64,000 nt of DNA, from positions 4,464,001 to 4,528,000 of the forward strand of contig NZ_JAUSXG010000001.1 of assembly GCF_030815855.1 (NCBI RefSeq), written 5' to 3'. The notes under the pieces were generated by a model. It was not told where the DNA came from. It saw only the letters and a program-made list of their open reading frames with translations, and ran no database searches. The stretch comes from Variovorax paradoxus (GTDB lineage Bacteria > Pseudomonadota > Gammaproteobacteria > Burkholderiales > Burkholderiaceae_C). Shown piece after piece: positions 20,912-29,009 of the stretch (positions are counted from its first letter, which is position 1; each line of letters starts with the position of its first letter). The position numbers were made by a program, and so were the translations under genes.

Positions 20912-22134
20912 GAGATTCGGATCTGGGGAATAGCGCAGACGAACTGGCCTCCCCAATCTCGGACATAAGAAAGCTGGCTCATCACCTCCGCCTTGAGGTT
21001 CCACGGCAAGATGAGTACGTAGTCGGGTTTCTCACGCTTCAGCTGCTCCTCGCTGACGATCGGGATCCGACTTCCCGGGAGGTAGAGTCCCTGCTTGGAG
21101 GGATTGCGATCCACGACCCAAGGCAGCAATCCCGCGCGCACGCCGGCGTAGTTGAGCAAGGTATTGCCTTTGGCTGCCGCGCCATAGGCGCCCACGCGCT
21201 TGCCAGACCGCCTGGCTTCGATCAAGAACGTCATCAGCCCATCGCGAATATCGTCCGCACGTGCTTGAAAACCAGCGTAATAGGCGGGCGTCTCCACGCC
21301 TGCGTCTGCTTCGACGCGCAGAAGCCGCCCGACGCTTTCTTCCTCGCGACGCCTTCCGGTGTCGAGCCGTTGCGCGTAGAGGCGCAGACTCCCACCATGC
21401 GTGCCGAGTTCTGTGACGTCAAAGATCCCGAGGCCGTTCGATTCGAAGAGCCGACGCACGGTTGCCAACGAAAGATACGAAAAGTGCTCGTGATAAATCG
21501 TGTCGAACTGGCATTCTTCGATCAAGCGCATCAGATGAGGGAACTCGAACGTGGCCACGCCTTGGGGCTTCAACAACTTCGCAAAACCGGCGACGAAATC
21601 GTTGACATCGGGAACGTGCGCAAGGACGTTGTTGGCCACAGTCAGGTCGGCGGCTCTGCCATCGGCAACAAGTTCTTCCGCCAGAGCCACACCGAAGAAT
21701 TTCTCGACAATTTCAAGCCCCTTGGCACGCGCCGCACGCGCTGTACTCGCGGTCGGCTCCACACCAAGGCACGGGATCCCTGCTTCCCGGACGTACTGCA
21801 ACAAATAGCCATCGTTTGCCGCAATCTCAACGACATGCGATTCCGACGAGAGGGCAAACCGCTGCACAACTTCAGCGACATAACGGCGGCTGTGTGCAAG
21901 CCAGCTTGTCGAATAGGAACTGAAATACGCATAGTCGCTGGAAAACAGCTCCGCATAGTGCGCATAGTCATCCGTCTGGATCAACCAGCACTTCGTGCAG
22001 GTCAACACACGCAGCGGATACCACTGTTCAGGCGCAGAGAGCTGGGGCAAGCGAAGATACGCGTTCGAGGGAGGCGATGTTCCCAAATCCATCAACTGCA
22101 GCGAAAGGCCTGAATGACAGTGGCGGCATTTCAT
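20908..22134 (-). CDS. Sugar C-methyltransferase (TylCIII/NovU/TcaB9-like) with zinc-binding N terminus
   Basis: 408 residues in the three-part layout of C3-methyltransferases acting on NDP-4-ketosugars. Part 1 is an N-terminal Zn module with CRHC and CTKC. Part 2 is the SAM core VVEIAANDGYLLQYVREAG. The active-site stretch FPHLMRLIEECQFDTIYHEHFSYLS carries the Tyr/His pair, then ELGTHGGSLRLYAQR. Part 3 is a C-terminal Rossmann-like domain with GAYGAAAKGNTLLNY. ATG 22134 is preferred because GGAA lies 6 bases upstream; ATG 22146 would overlap the previous gene. It should place a methyl on C3 of a 4-keto-6-deoxyhexose; whether the nucleotide is CDP, dTDP or GDP is not readable. Confidence 0.85.
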   Translation of the reverse strand: MKCRHCHSGLSLQLMDLGTSPPSNAYLRLPQLSAPEQWYPLRVLTCTKCWLIQTDDYAHYAELFSSDYAYFSSYSTSWLAHSRRYVAEVVQRFALSSESHVVEIAANDGYLLQYVREAGIPCLGVEPTASTARAARAKGLEIVEKFFGVALAEELVADGRAADLTVANNVLAHVPDVNDFVAGFAKLLKPQGVATFEFPHLMRLIEECQFDTIYHEHFSYLSLATVRRLFESNGLGIFDVTELGTHGGSLRLYAQRLDTGRRREEESVGRLLRVEADAGVETPAYYAGFQARADDIRDGLMTFLIEARRSGKRVGAYGAAAKGNTLLNYAGVRAGLLPWVVDRNPSKQGLYLPGSRIPIVSEEQLKREKPDYVLILPWNLKAEVMSQLSYVRDWGGQFVCAIPQIRIS

Positions 22135-22135
22135 T

Positions 22136-22690
22136 TCAGATTCCATCGAAATCGTTCGTTAAATGAGGATGCGCTGCGTCGCGAGGTGACAACTCGGTCA
22201 GCTCCAGCGGCCACGCAATGGCAAGCTTTGGATCAGTAGGGCTCAGCCCCCCTTCCGCAGATTGAGCATAAGGAACCGAATGGAGGTATAGCAACTCGAC
22301 GTCATCTACCAGGGTTTGAAAGCCATGCGCAAACCCTTGGGGAATCAGCAAGCTGCGGTCGTTGTCGGCAGTAAGGATTTCAGCGTGCCATTGAAGGAAT
22401 GTTGGCGAGTCCTTCCGCAAGTCGACTGCAACGTCAAACACCTCTCCTCGCAAACAACTCACGAATTTGTCTTCTGAGTGAGGCGGAAACTGAAAGTGCA
22501 TGCCACGCACGGAGCCGCGGCGCTTCGTCAAGGTGTGATTGATTTGAGAAATGGGCCGAAGGAAGCCTGCAGTTGCAATTTCATCAGCGCAAAAGAATCG
22601 GCTGAAGAATCCGCGCGAATCTTCGACTTTCCGCCGCTGCACGACGTGAAGCCCATTCAAACTTGTATCTCGAATGGAAAACCTAGCCAT
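22136..22690 (-). CDS. RfbC-like sugar epimerase (second cupin paralogue)
   Basis: 184 residues. Cupin of the dTDP-4-dehydrorhamnose 3,5-epimerase family: VVQRRKVEDSRGFFSRFF, catalytic His in SVRGMHFQFPP, LRGEVFDVAVDLRKDSPTF, IPQGFAHGFQTL. It differs from the 17694 rfbC at the Tyr loop (LLYLHSVPY here against FLYKATDYY). With a full rml set present, this copy probably serves the branched-sugar pathway, for example as a 3- or 5-epimerase. ATG 22690 is chosen over an upstream TTG because AGG sits 7 bases before it. Confidence 0.8.
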   Translation of the reverse strand: MARFSIRDTSLNGLHVVQRRKVEDSRGFFSRFFCADEIATAGFLRPISQINHTLTKRRGSVRGMHFQFPPHSEDKFVSCLRGEVFDVAVDLRKDSPTFLQWHAEILTADNDRSLLIPQGFAHGFQTLVDDVELLYLHSVPYAQSAEGGLSPTDPKLAIAWPLELTELSPRDAAHPHLTNDFDGI

Positions 22691-22807
22691 GCAAGCGCCT
22701 ATCTTTTCGTGAGACAAATTTTCCGGCCGCCGGGCATGCCGCGATGCTTATCGACGGTTGTCGTTGATATCGCAATCAATTGCAAGCCAGCAAGTGTTTC
22801 AAACGCG

Positions 22808-24262
22808 CTAAACGGCAGTGGGCGGCTTGCGAAACAGGTCGATCATCTTGCGCAACACTCGCTTTGGCACGTAGCGCAGCGAGCCTGCATGGCGCGCCTG
22901 GCCCAACTGATGCTCCAGTTGCGCGCAAACTTCCTGCAAAGCCAATACCTGCCTGTTCGCATCAGCGGCGCTGCTCGCGGCTTGGCGCCGCACTTGCTCG
23001 ACCTCGTGCTCCGCGCGCGCGACCTTTTCCTGTTCCGCCCAGACATGGGCATACACGTCGACCAAGGCCGGCACGTCGAAAGGAATCTCCTTTTCGCCGA
23101 TACCTAGCAGCGAAGCCACCAATCCGGCCGCATGCGAGACATCTTTGATGTCAAAGGGCGCAACATCCAGGCTCAACGTCGCACCATCGAAACCGAAGCG
23201 CCGGGGTCGAAAGGTGTGCAAGGGTGCCGGGGGCAGACTGGGCGCCTCGTCATCAAACCACTTCAGCAGTTCCGGACTGTCTGCAATCGAAGCCCGAATG
23301 ATCTGGCGTACGCGCTCCCGCTCTTCAGGATCGGTGTCCGGGATCGCTCCGAGGCAGCGCTCCACGAAAAGCTTGCGGTCGAACACCAGCACTTCGTCAC
23401 GCGGAAAGAGCGCATCCTTTGCATGCAGAAAAGAGTCCGCGATATGGACGGGCCCGAGAATCGTCTTTTCAGGCACTTGCGGATGGTGGACATAGCCGAA
23501 TGCTTCATTCAACCGCGAGAAATCGCTGGCTACCGCGGTTTGCTTTTCCTTCATAAGGGTCGCCACCCCGTTGCTTGCATGAGAGAGCCCGGCAATGCTC
23601 ATCGGCACACTGACCGACACGTACGTCCCTACAAGATAGCCAAAGCCGAAGGCCGAGTAGATATCGGGGTAGATATTTAGAAATACACGACCAGCCGTTG
23701 CGCGATGCTGCTCGATCAGGTCCCGATGAATCACGGAGCAATAGATCATCGGCAGGGAATCGGTCCCGGCCTCGAACCGCATCACCTTCGCGATCTGCGC
23801 CCTTCCATCAACCTCGGCAACAGTACGAAAAAGGGGCAGGATGAGAAGGTTTGCCTCGCCCTCTACGCCGATCGTCGGCCAGGTGTAGATGCAGCGCTGC
23901 CATCGAATGGCCTTCGCACCAGTGCGCGATGCCAGGCGATCCAGTTCGCGCAATGCATAGGGCATAAGGCCGTCGTCATCACCCAGTACCGTAACGTACT
24001 CGCCTCGCGCCTCATTCAGGCCACGCTCCCAGTTGGCGCTCATCGCCAGCGGACGATCGGAAGGCAGGTGGCGAATTCTGGGCGAATTCACCGCCTCTAC
24101 GATTGCAGCCACCTCCGCCGCGGCCACGGGATCGCTGTTATCGCAAACGATGATCTCGTAGTCGTCGAAATCCTGGTCGAGACAAGTCTTCAATGCGTGT
24201 CGCAATGTCTCCGGGCGATTGCGCGTCGGAACAACAACACTGAAGCGTGGTCGCTTTGTCAT
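22808..24262 (-). CDS. Glycosyltransferase family 2 with C-terminal coiled coil
   Basis: 484 residues. The GT-A domain starts RFSVVVPTRNRPETLRHALK, with IIVCDNSDP and the metal-binding GDDDG near residue 93. Residues ~420-470 are Ala/Glu/Gln-rich with heptad character (ARAEHEVEQVRRQAASSA) and may be a coiled coil before a basic tail. The ATG at 24262 directly precedes the domain; the in-frame GTG at 24274 is less likely. It probably adds one sugar of the repeat unit, and a rhamnosyltransferase would suit the neighbouring rfb genes (inference). Confidence 0.8.
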   Translation of the reverse strand: MTKRPRFSVVVPTRNRPETLRHALKTCLDQDFDDYEIIVCDNSDPVAAAEVAAIVEAVNSPRIRHLPSDRPLAMSANWERGLNEARGEYVTVLGDDDGLMPYALRELDRLASRTGAKAIRWQRCIYTWPTIGVEGEANLLILPLFRTVAEVDGRAQIAKVMRFEAGTDSLPMIYCSVIHRDLIEQHRATAGRVFLNIYPDIYSAFGFGYLVGTYVSVSVPMSIAGLSHASNGVATLMKEKQTAVASDFSRLNEAFGYVHHPQVPEKTILGPVHIADSFLHAKDALFPRDEVLVFDRKLFVERCLGAIPDTDPEERERVRQIIRASIADSPELLKWFDDEAPSLPPAPLHTFRPRRFGFDGATLSLDVAPFDIKDVSHAAGLVASLLGIGEKEIPFDVPALVDVYAHVWAEQEKVARAEHEVEQVRRQAASSAADANRQVLALQEVCAQLEHQLGQARHAGSLRYVPKRVLRKMIDLFRKPPTAV

Positions 24263-24297
24263 TGCAAGTTGCACTTCCAGGGAGGTGCGCGTTTCAC

Positions 24298-25188
24298 TTA
24301 AGAACGCACCTCGTCCTTAAGCAGATGCCGCAGATACTTTCCGTAGCCACTCTTCTCCAGGGGAACCGCTAGCTTTTCCAGTTGTTCGGTGGTGATGAAC
24401 CCGTTGCGCCAAGCGATCTCCTCAGGACAAGCAATCTTCAGCCCCTGGCGATGTTCCAGTGTCGCGATGAACTGGCCGGCTTCGAGCAGGCTCTCGTGCG
24501 TGCCCGTGTCCAGCCAGGCATAGCCGCGCTGCATGATCTGCACATTTAGCTGATCGCGGTCGAGGTAGGCCTGATTGACCGCAGTGATCTCCAGTTCACC
24601 GCGCGCACTCGGCTTTACGGACTTGGCAATCTCGACGACCTGGTTGTCGTAGAAGTACAGCCCCGTGACGGCGTAGCTGCTCTTGGGCTCGAGCGGCTTC
24701 TCCTCGATGCTGCTGGCCTTGCCCTGCGCATCGAAGGCCACCACACCATAACGCTCGGGGTCGTGCACGTGGTAGGCGAACACGGTGGCGCCGGAAGGCT
24801 TCGAATCGGCATCGCTCAGCAGGTGCGCGAAGTCGTGGCCATAAAAGATGTTGTCGCCCAACACCAACGCACTCGGGTCATTGCCCACGAACTTGTCGCC
24901 GATGATGAACGCCTGCGCCAGGCCATCGGGACTCGGCTGCACCGCATACTGCAGGTTGATGCCCCACTGGCTGCCGTCGCCCAGCAGTTGCTGGAAGCGC
25001 GGCGTGTCCTGCGGCGTGCTGATGATCAGGATGTCGCGCATGCCGCCGAGCATCAGCGTGCTGAGCGGGTAATAGATCATCGGCTTGTCGTACACCGGCA
25101 GCAGCTGCTTGCTGAGCGCGAGCGTGGCGGGGTGCAGGCGGGTGCCCGATCCGCCGGCCAGGATGATGCCCTTGCGTTGTGTCGTCAT
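24298..25188 (-). CDS. rfbA: Glucose-1-phosphate thymidylyltransferase
   Basis: 296 residues, standard RmlA length. Makes dTDP-glucose from dTTP and glucose-1-phosphate. Signatures: [21 protein letters not shown] loop, [31 protein letters not shown] and [19 protein letters not shown]. It lies 22 bases after rfbD in the order rfbB-rfbD-rfbA. Codon use is GC-rich like the chromosome flanks, unlike many neighbours. Confidence 0.97.
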   Translation of the reverse strand: MTTQRKGIILAGGSGTRLHPATLALSKQLLPVYDKPMIYYPLSTLMLGGMRDILIISTPQDTPRFQQLLGDGSQWGINLQYAVQPSPDGLAQAFIIGDKFVGNDPSALVLGDNIFYGHDFAHLLSDADSKPSGATVFAYHVHDPERYGVVAFDAQGKASSIEEKPLEPKSSYAVTGLYFYDNQVVEIAKSVKPSARGELEITAVNQAYLDRDQLNVQIMQRGYAWLDTGTHESLLEAGQFIATLEHRQGLKIACPEEIAWRNGFITTEQLEKLAVPLEKSGYGKYLRHLLKDEVRS

Positions 25189-25210
25189 TGCTTGTTCTCG
25201 TGTAGATCGT

Positions 25211-26101
25211 TCAGAGCGTTTCGCGCAGCATGCGGGCCACGCCTTGCTGCCAGCGCGGCAGTACCAGCCCGAAGGTCGTTTGCAGCTTGGTGGTGTTCAG
25301 GCGCGAGTTGTTCGGCCGCGTGGCCGGCGTCGGGAAGGCACTCGTGGGCACGGCCTCGACTTGCTCGGGGCCGGCCTTGAGTTCCACGCCCGCTTGGCGC
25401 GCTTGTTCGAGCACGAAGCGCGCATAGCCGCACCAGGTGGTCTCCCCACCGGCCACCGCGTGGTACAGGCCCGCCTTGCCAGGGTCTTGCAAGGTGGCGC
25501 GGATCGCATGCGCCGTGACATCGGCCAGCAGCTCGGCACCGGTCGGGGCACCGAACTGATCGTCGATGACGGTCAGCTTGTCGCGCTCCTTGGCCAGCCG
25601 CAGCATGGTCTTGGCGAAGTTGCCGCCGCGCGCGGCGTACACCCAGCTGGTGCGCAAGATCAGGTGCCTGGCGCAGTGCCGGGCCACCAGCTGCTCGCCT
25701 TCGAGCTTGGTGCGACCGTACACGCTGAGCGGGCCGGTGGCGTCGTCTTCCTGCCAGGGCGTGGTTCCACTGCCGTCGAAGACGTAATCGGTGGAGTAAT
25801 GCACCATGAGCGCGCCGATCTGCTCGGCGGCCTCGGCCACCACGCCGGGCGAGGTGGCGTTGAGCTTGCGCGCGAACTCGGGCTCGCTCTCGGCCTTGTC
25901 CACGGCCGTGTGGGCCGCGGCATTGACGATGACGTCAGGCCGTACCTTGAGCACGGTCTCGGCCAGCTGTTCGGGGCGGCTGAAGTCGGCGTTCAAATCG
26001 GTGCTGTCGAAATCGAGCGCGACCAGTTCACCCAGCGGCGCGAGGCTGCGCTGCAGCTCCCAGCCGACCTGTCCGCCCTTGCCCAGCAGCAGCAGCTTCA
26101 T
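25211..26101 (-). CDS. rfbD: dTDP-4-dehydrorhamnose reductase
   Basis: 296 residues from ATG 26101, which overlaps the rfbB stop as ATGA. Final step of dTDP-L-rhamnose synthesis. Signatures: [42 protein letters not shown], YxxxK in [11 protein letters not shown] and [17 protein letters not shown]. The longer open frame upstream is within rfbB and is not the start. Confidence 0.96.
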   Translation of the reverse strand: MKLLLLGKGGQVGWELQRSLAPLGELVALDFDSTDLNADFSRPEQLAETVLKVRPDVIVNAAAHTAVDKAESEPEFARKLNATSPGVVAEAAEQIGALMVHYSTDYVFDGSGTTPWQEDDATGPLSVYGRTKLEGEQLVARHCARHLILRTSWVYAARGGNFAKTMLRLAKERDKLTVIDDQFGAPTGAELLADVTAHAIRATLQDPGKAGLYHAVAGGETTWCGYARFVLEQARQAGVELKAGPEQVEAVPTSAFPTPATRPNNSRLNTTKLQTTFGLVLPRWQQGVARMLRETL

Positions 26102-27186
26102 GCGGTGGCCTTGGCCGCAGGCGCGGGTGCGGCGTCGTATTGCTTCTCGACCCATTCGCGGTAGGCCCCGCTTTGCACGTTGCGCACCCATTCGCCGTTC
26201 GCGAGGTACCACTCGACCGTCTTGCGGATGCCGCTGTCGAAGGTTTCGGCGGGCTTCCAGCCGAGTTCGCGTTCGAGCTTGCGCGCGTCGATGGCGTAGC
26301 GCCGATCGTGGCCGGGGCGGTCGGTGACGTAGCTGATCTGTTCCTTGTAGGGCTGGCCGTCGGCGCGCGGGCGCAGTTCGTCGAGCAGCGCACAGACGGT
26401 GTGGACGATCTCGATGTTGGGTTTTTCGTTCCAGCCGCCGACGTTGTAGGTTTCGGCGAGCCGGCCGGCTTCGAGCACGCGGCGGATGGCGCTGCAGTGG
26501 TCCTTCACGTAGAGCCAGTCGCGCACCTGCATGCCGTCGCCGTACACGGGCAGCGGCTTGCCGGCCAGGGCGTTGACGATCATCAGGGGGATGAGCTTCT
26601 CGGGGAAGTGGAACGGGCCGTAGTTGTTGGAGCAGTTGGTGGTGACGACCGGCAGGCCGTAGGTGTGGTGCCAGGCGCGCACGAGGTGGTCGCTGGCAGC
26701 CTTGCTGGCCGAGTAGGGGCTGTTGGGCTCGTACTTGTGCTCCTCGGTGAAGGCGGGGTCGGTCTTGGAGAGGGAGCCGTAGACCTCGTCGGTGGACACG
26801 TGCAGGAAGCGGAAGGCGGCCTTCTGCTCGGCCGGCAGCGCGCTCCAGTGGCCGCGCACGGATTCGAGCAGGCGGAAGGTGCCGAGCACGTTGGTCTGCA
26901 CGAAGTCCTCGGGGCCGTGGATGGAGCGGTCCACATGGGACTCGGCCGCGAAGTTCAGGACGGCCCGGGGCTTGTGCTCGGCCAGGAGGCGATCGACCAG
27001 GGCGCTGTCGCCGATGTCGCCCTGCACGAAGATGTGGTTCGGGTTGCCCTTGAGCGACGCGAGCGTCTCGAGGTTGCCGGCGTAGGTCAGCTTGTCGAGG
27101 TTGACGACGGGCTCGTCGCTTTGCGCGAGCCAGTCGAGTACGAAGTTGGCGCCAATGAAGCCCGCGCCGCCGGTTACCAGGATCAT
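26098..27186 (-). CDS. rfbB: dTDP-glucose 4,6-dehydratase
   Basis: 362 residues. Converts dTDP-D-glucose to dTDP-4-keto-6-deoxyglucose. Signatures: [47 protein letters not shown], YxxxK in [16 protein letters not shown], and [17 protein letters not shown]. It is the first gene of the long - strand run down to rfbC. A possible extended -10 promoter lies about 50 bases upstream. Confidence 0.97.
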   Translation of the reverse strand: MILVTGGAGFIGANFVLDWLAQSDEPVVNLDKLTYAGNLETLASLKGNPNHIFVQGDIGDSALVDRLLAEHKPRAVLNFAAESHVDRSIHGPEDFVQTNVLGTFRLLESVRGHWSALPAEQKAAFRFLHVSTDEVYGSLSKTDPAFTEEHKYEPNSPYSASKAASDHLVRAWHHTYGLPVVTTNCSNNYGPFHFPEKLIPLMIVNALAGKPLPVYGDGMQVRDWLYVKDHCSAIRRVLEAGRLAETYNVGGWNEKPNIEIVHTVCALLDELRPRADGQPYKEQISYVTDRPGHDRRYAIDARKLERELGWKPAETFDSGIRKTVEWYLANGEWVRNVQSGAYREWVEKQYDAAPAPAAKATA

Positions 27187-27236
27187 GAGGTCCCCTGTTG
27201 TTGTCGAACGATCGCCCTCTGGCGAATGAACAGACG

Positions 27237-27245
27237 ATTATCCCA
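27237..27245 (-). promoter_or_regulatory. Possible extended -10 promoter for the rfb run
   Basis: On the - strand this reads TGGGATAAT: an extended TG-N motif directly before GATAAT (5 of 6 to TATAAT), about 50 bases before the rfbB ATG. No good -35 is visible at 17 bases, which extended -10 promoters can lack. It lies in the divergent space shared with the dadA riboswitch promoter. Confidence 0.4.
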
Positions 27246-27273
27246 TTGCCCCCCGCCGGGGCCAGAGCCGGGG

Positions 27274-27302
27274 TTGGCGCGCCCGCGAGCCCCGCCTACA
27301 AT
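27274..27302 (+). promoter_or_regulatory. Sigma70 promoter of the glycine riboswitch-dadA unit
   Basis: -35 TTGGCG (27274-27279), 17-base spacer, -10 TACAAT (27297-27302). The predicted transcription start, ~27309, falls just before the first aptamer, which strongly supports this promoter. Confidence 0.7.
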
Positions 27303-27308
27303 CGCCCC

Positions 27309-27526
27309 TCTGCAGGAGAGCGGGCAACCCCGGTTGCCCTACCGAAGGCGCAAACTCCCATAAACGCTCAGGTCGGCCCGACGAAGTTCCCGAAACTTCG
27401 GCAAGGGGCTTGTACTGCACCAACTGATATGCCGTCTGGAGAGTCATCACTTCGTGTGATGCACCGAAGGAGCAAACCCGTTGCGGGCGCAACGGGTGAA
27501 TCTCTCAGGTACCGAGGACAGGGGGA
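27309..27526 (+). ncRNA. Tandem glycine riboswitch (gcvT-type, two aptamers)
   Basis: Two copies of the glycine aptamer core are visible. Aptamer 1: GGAGAG, a hairpin GGGCAAC/GTTGCCC (27322-27339), ACCGAAGG, GCAAAC and GCTCAGGT ending 27373. Aptamer 2: GGAGAG, hairpin CATCAC/GTGATG, ACCGAAGGAGCAA, a perfect 9-bp stem ACCCGTTGC/GCAACGGGT (27476-27497) and CTCTCAGGTACCGAGGACAG. These match the conserved core of the two-aptamer glycine riboswitch, which senses glycine and usually controls gcv or glycine transport genes. Here it leads dadA. The stretch between the aptamers is long and holds an extra 7-bp hairpin CGAAGTT/AACTTCG (27382-27400). TGCAG (27311-27315) can pair with CTGCA (27415-27419) to close the first aptamer around it. 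Confidence 0.88.
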
Positions 27527-27529
27527 GCG

Positions 27530-27576
27530 GCAACTTGGACGGCGGCGTCCGGTTGCTTGCTATCTATCCGATAGCA
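27530..27576 (+). promoter_or_regulatory. Two hairpins after the riboswitch (candidate expression platform)
   Basis: Hairpin A: GCAAC-TT-GGAC / GTCC-G-GTTGC (27530-27556). Hairpin B: TGCTATC / GATAGCA with loop TATCC (27558-27576). Neither is followed by a T-run, so this is not an obvious intrinsic terminator. The dadA Shine-Dalgarno AAAGG (27609-27613) is 33 bases further on. Control could act on translation or on Rho-dependent termination (inference). Confidence 0.5.
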
Positions 27577-27621
27577 CGCCTACCCCGCCGTTCAAGCGCT
27601 TCAACCTCAAAGGTACTTGAA

Positions 27622-28929
27622 ATGCGCGTGATCGTTCTCGGCGCCGGCTTGCTCGGCGTGACCTCGGCTTATTACCTCCAGCAACTCGGCCACGAAGTGA
27701 CCGTCGTCGACCGGCAGGCCACCCCCGCCGCCGAAACCAGCTTCGCCAACGGCGGGCAGATCTCGGTCAGCCACGCCGAACCCTGGGCCAATCCGAGTGC
27801 ACCGCTCAAGGTGCTGCAATGGCTGGGCAAGGAAGACGCCCCGCTGCTTTTCCGCATACGCGCCGACATGCGCCAATGGCTCTGGGGGCTGCAGTTCCTG
27901 CGCGAATGCACGCCCGCCCGTACGAAGCACAACATCGAGCAGATCGTGCGCCTCGGCACCTACAGCCGCGAAGTGCTGCAGCAGTTGCGCCGCGATACCG
28001 GCATCGATTACGACCAACGCACACAGGGCATCCTGCACTTCTACACAACGCAAAAGGAATTCGACGGCGCGCTCGAGCCCGCCGAGCAGATGCGCGCGCT
28101 CGGCTGCGAACGGCAGGTGATCTCCGCGGACGAAGCCGTGAAGATCGAGCCCGCCCTTGCCCATATCCGCCCGCAGTTGGCCGGCGCCACCTACACCGCG
28201 GAGGACGAATCGGGCGATGCAAACCTCTTCGCACGTGAGCTGGCAAGCCTCGCAGCTGCGGCCGGCGTGAAGTTCCTCATGAGCCACACGGTGACTGCTC
28301 TGCGAGAAGCCGGCGGCAACATCGACCACGTGGAAGCCACCGACAACGAAGGCCGCTTCCAGCGCATTCGCGGCGACGCCTTCGTGCTTGCGATGGGTTC
28401 GTTGAGCCCGCTTTATGCGGCGCCGTTGGACATTCGCCTGCCGATCTACCCGGCGAAAGGCTACTCGGTCACGCTGCCCGTGAAGGACGCCTCCAAGGCG
28501 CACCAGGTTTCGCTGACCGACGACGAGTTCAAGCTCGTGTTCTCGCGCTACACCTCCGAATCAGGCGACCGCCTGCGCATTGCCGGCACGGCCGAGCTCA
28601 ACGGCTACGACCGCGATTTGAACCGCGTGCGCTGCGAAGCGATCGTACGGCGCGTCGAACAACTCTTTCCCGGCGCCGGCGACATCACGCAAGCGCAGTT
28701 CTGGGCCGGCCTGCGCCCCGCGACACCCAGCAATGTGCCGCTGATCGGCAAGACGAAGCTGCCGAATCTGTACCTGAACACAGGCCACGGCACGCTCGGC
28801 TGGACGCACGCCTGCGGCTCGGGCAAGTCGATTGCGCGGATCGTGAGCGGGCTTGCGCCTGAAATCGATTTCGTGTTCACCGGCATGCCGGCTTCGCGGC
28901 CGCGGATGCCGCAACCCGCACTGGGTTAG
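27622..28929 (+). CDS. dadA: D-amino-acid dehydrogenase, DadA-type FAD oxidoreductase
   Basis: 435 residues. DAO-fold flavoprotein that deaminates D-amino acids to 2-oxo acids, passing electrons to the quinone pool. Signatures: MRVIVLGAGLLGVTSAYYL FAD loop, VVDRQATPAAETSFANGGQI, the DadA-specific SHAEPWANPSAPLKVLQWL, and C-terminal GARPATPSNVPLIG-like and NTGHGTLGWTHACGSGK. ATG 27622 has AAAGG 8 bases upstream. The leader is a glycine riboswitch, so glycine itself may be a substrate or its level the inducing signal (inference). The gene seems unrelated to the glycan genes on both sides. Confidence 0.93.
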   Translation: MRVIVLGAGLLGVTSAYYLQQLGHEVTVVDRQATPAAETSFANGGQISVSHAEPWANPSAPLKVLQWLGKEDAPLLFRIRADMRQWLWGLQFLRECTPARTKHNIEQIVRLGTYSREVLQQLRRDTGIDYDQRTQGILHFYTTQKEFDGALEPAEQMRALGCERQVISADEAVKIEPALAHIRPQLAGATYTAEDESGDANLFARELASLAAAAGVKFLMSHTVTALREAGGNIDHVEATDNEGRFQRIRGDAFVLAMGSLSPLYAAPLDIRLPIYPAKGYSVTLPVKDASKAHQVSLTDDEFKLVFSRYTSESGDRLRIAGTAELNGYDRDLNRVRCEAIVRRVEQLFPGAGDITQAQFWAGLRPATPSNVPLIGKTKLPNLYLNTGHGTLGWTHACGSGKSIARIVSGLAPEIDFVFTGMPASRPRMPQPALG

Positions 28930-28963
28930 CTCACTCGCGAAACTGCCGCCGGCATCTACGATT

Positions 28964-28983
28964 CGAGCATGAGGCAATGCTCG
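28964..28983. terminator. Small hairpin between convergent dadA and the membrane-protein gene
   Basis: CGAGCAT / ATGCTCG with loop GAGGCA, a perfect 7-bp stem placed between two convergent stops. It could stop transcription from either side but has no T-run on either strand. Confidence 0.35.
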
Positions 28984-29009
28984 GGATGCCAGCGCCTGTC
29001 GAACTGTCC

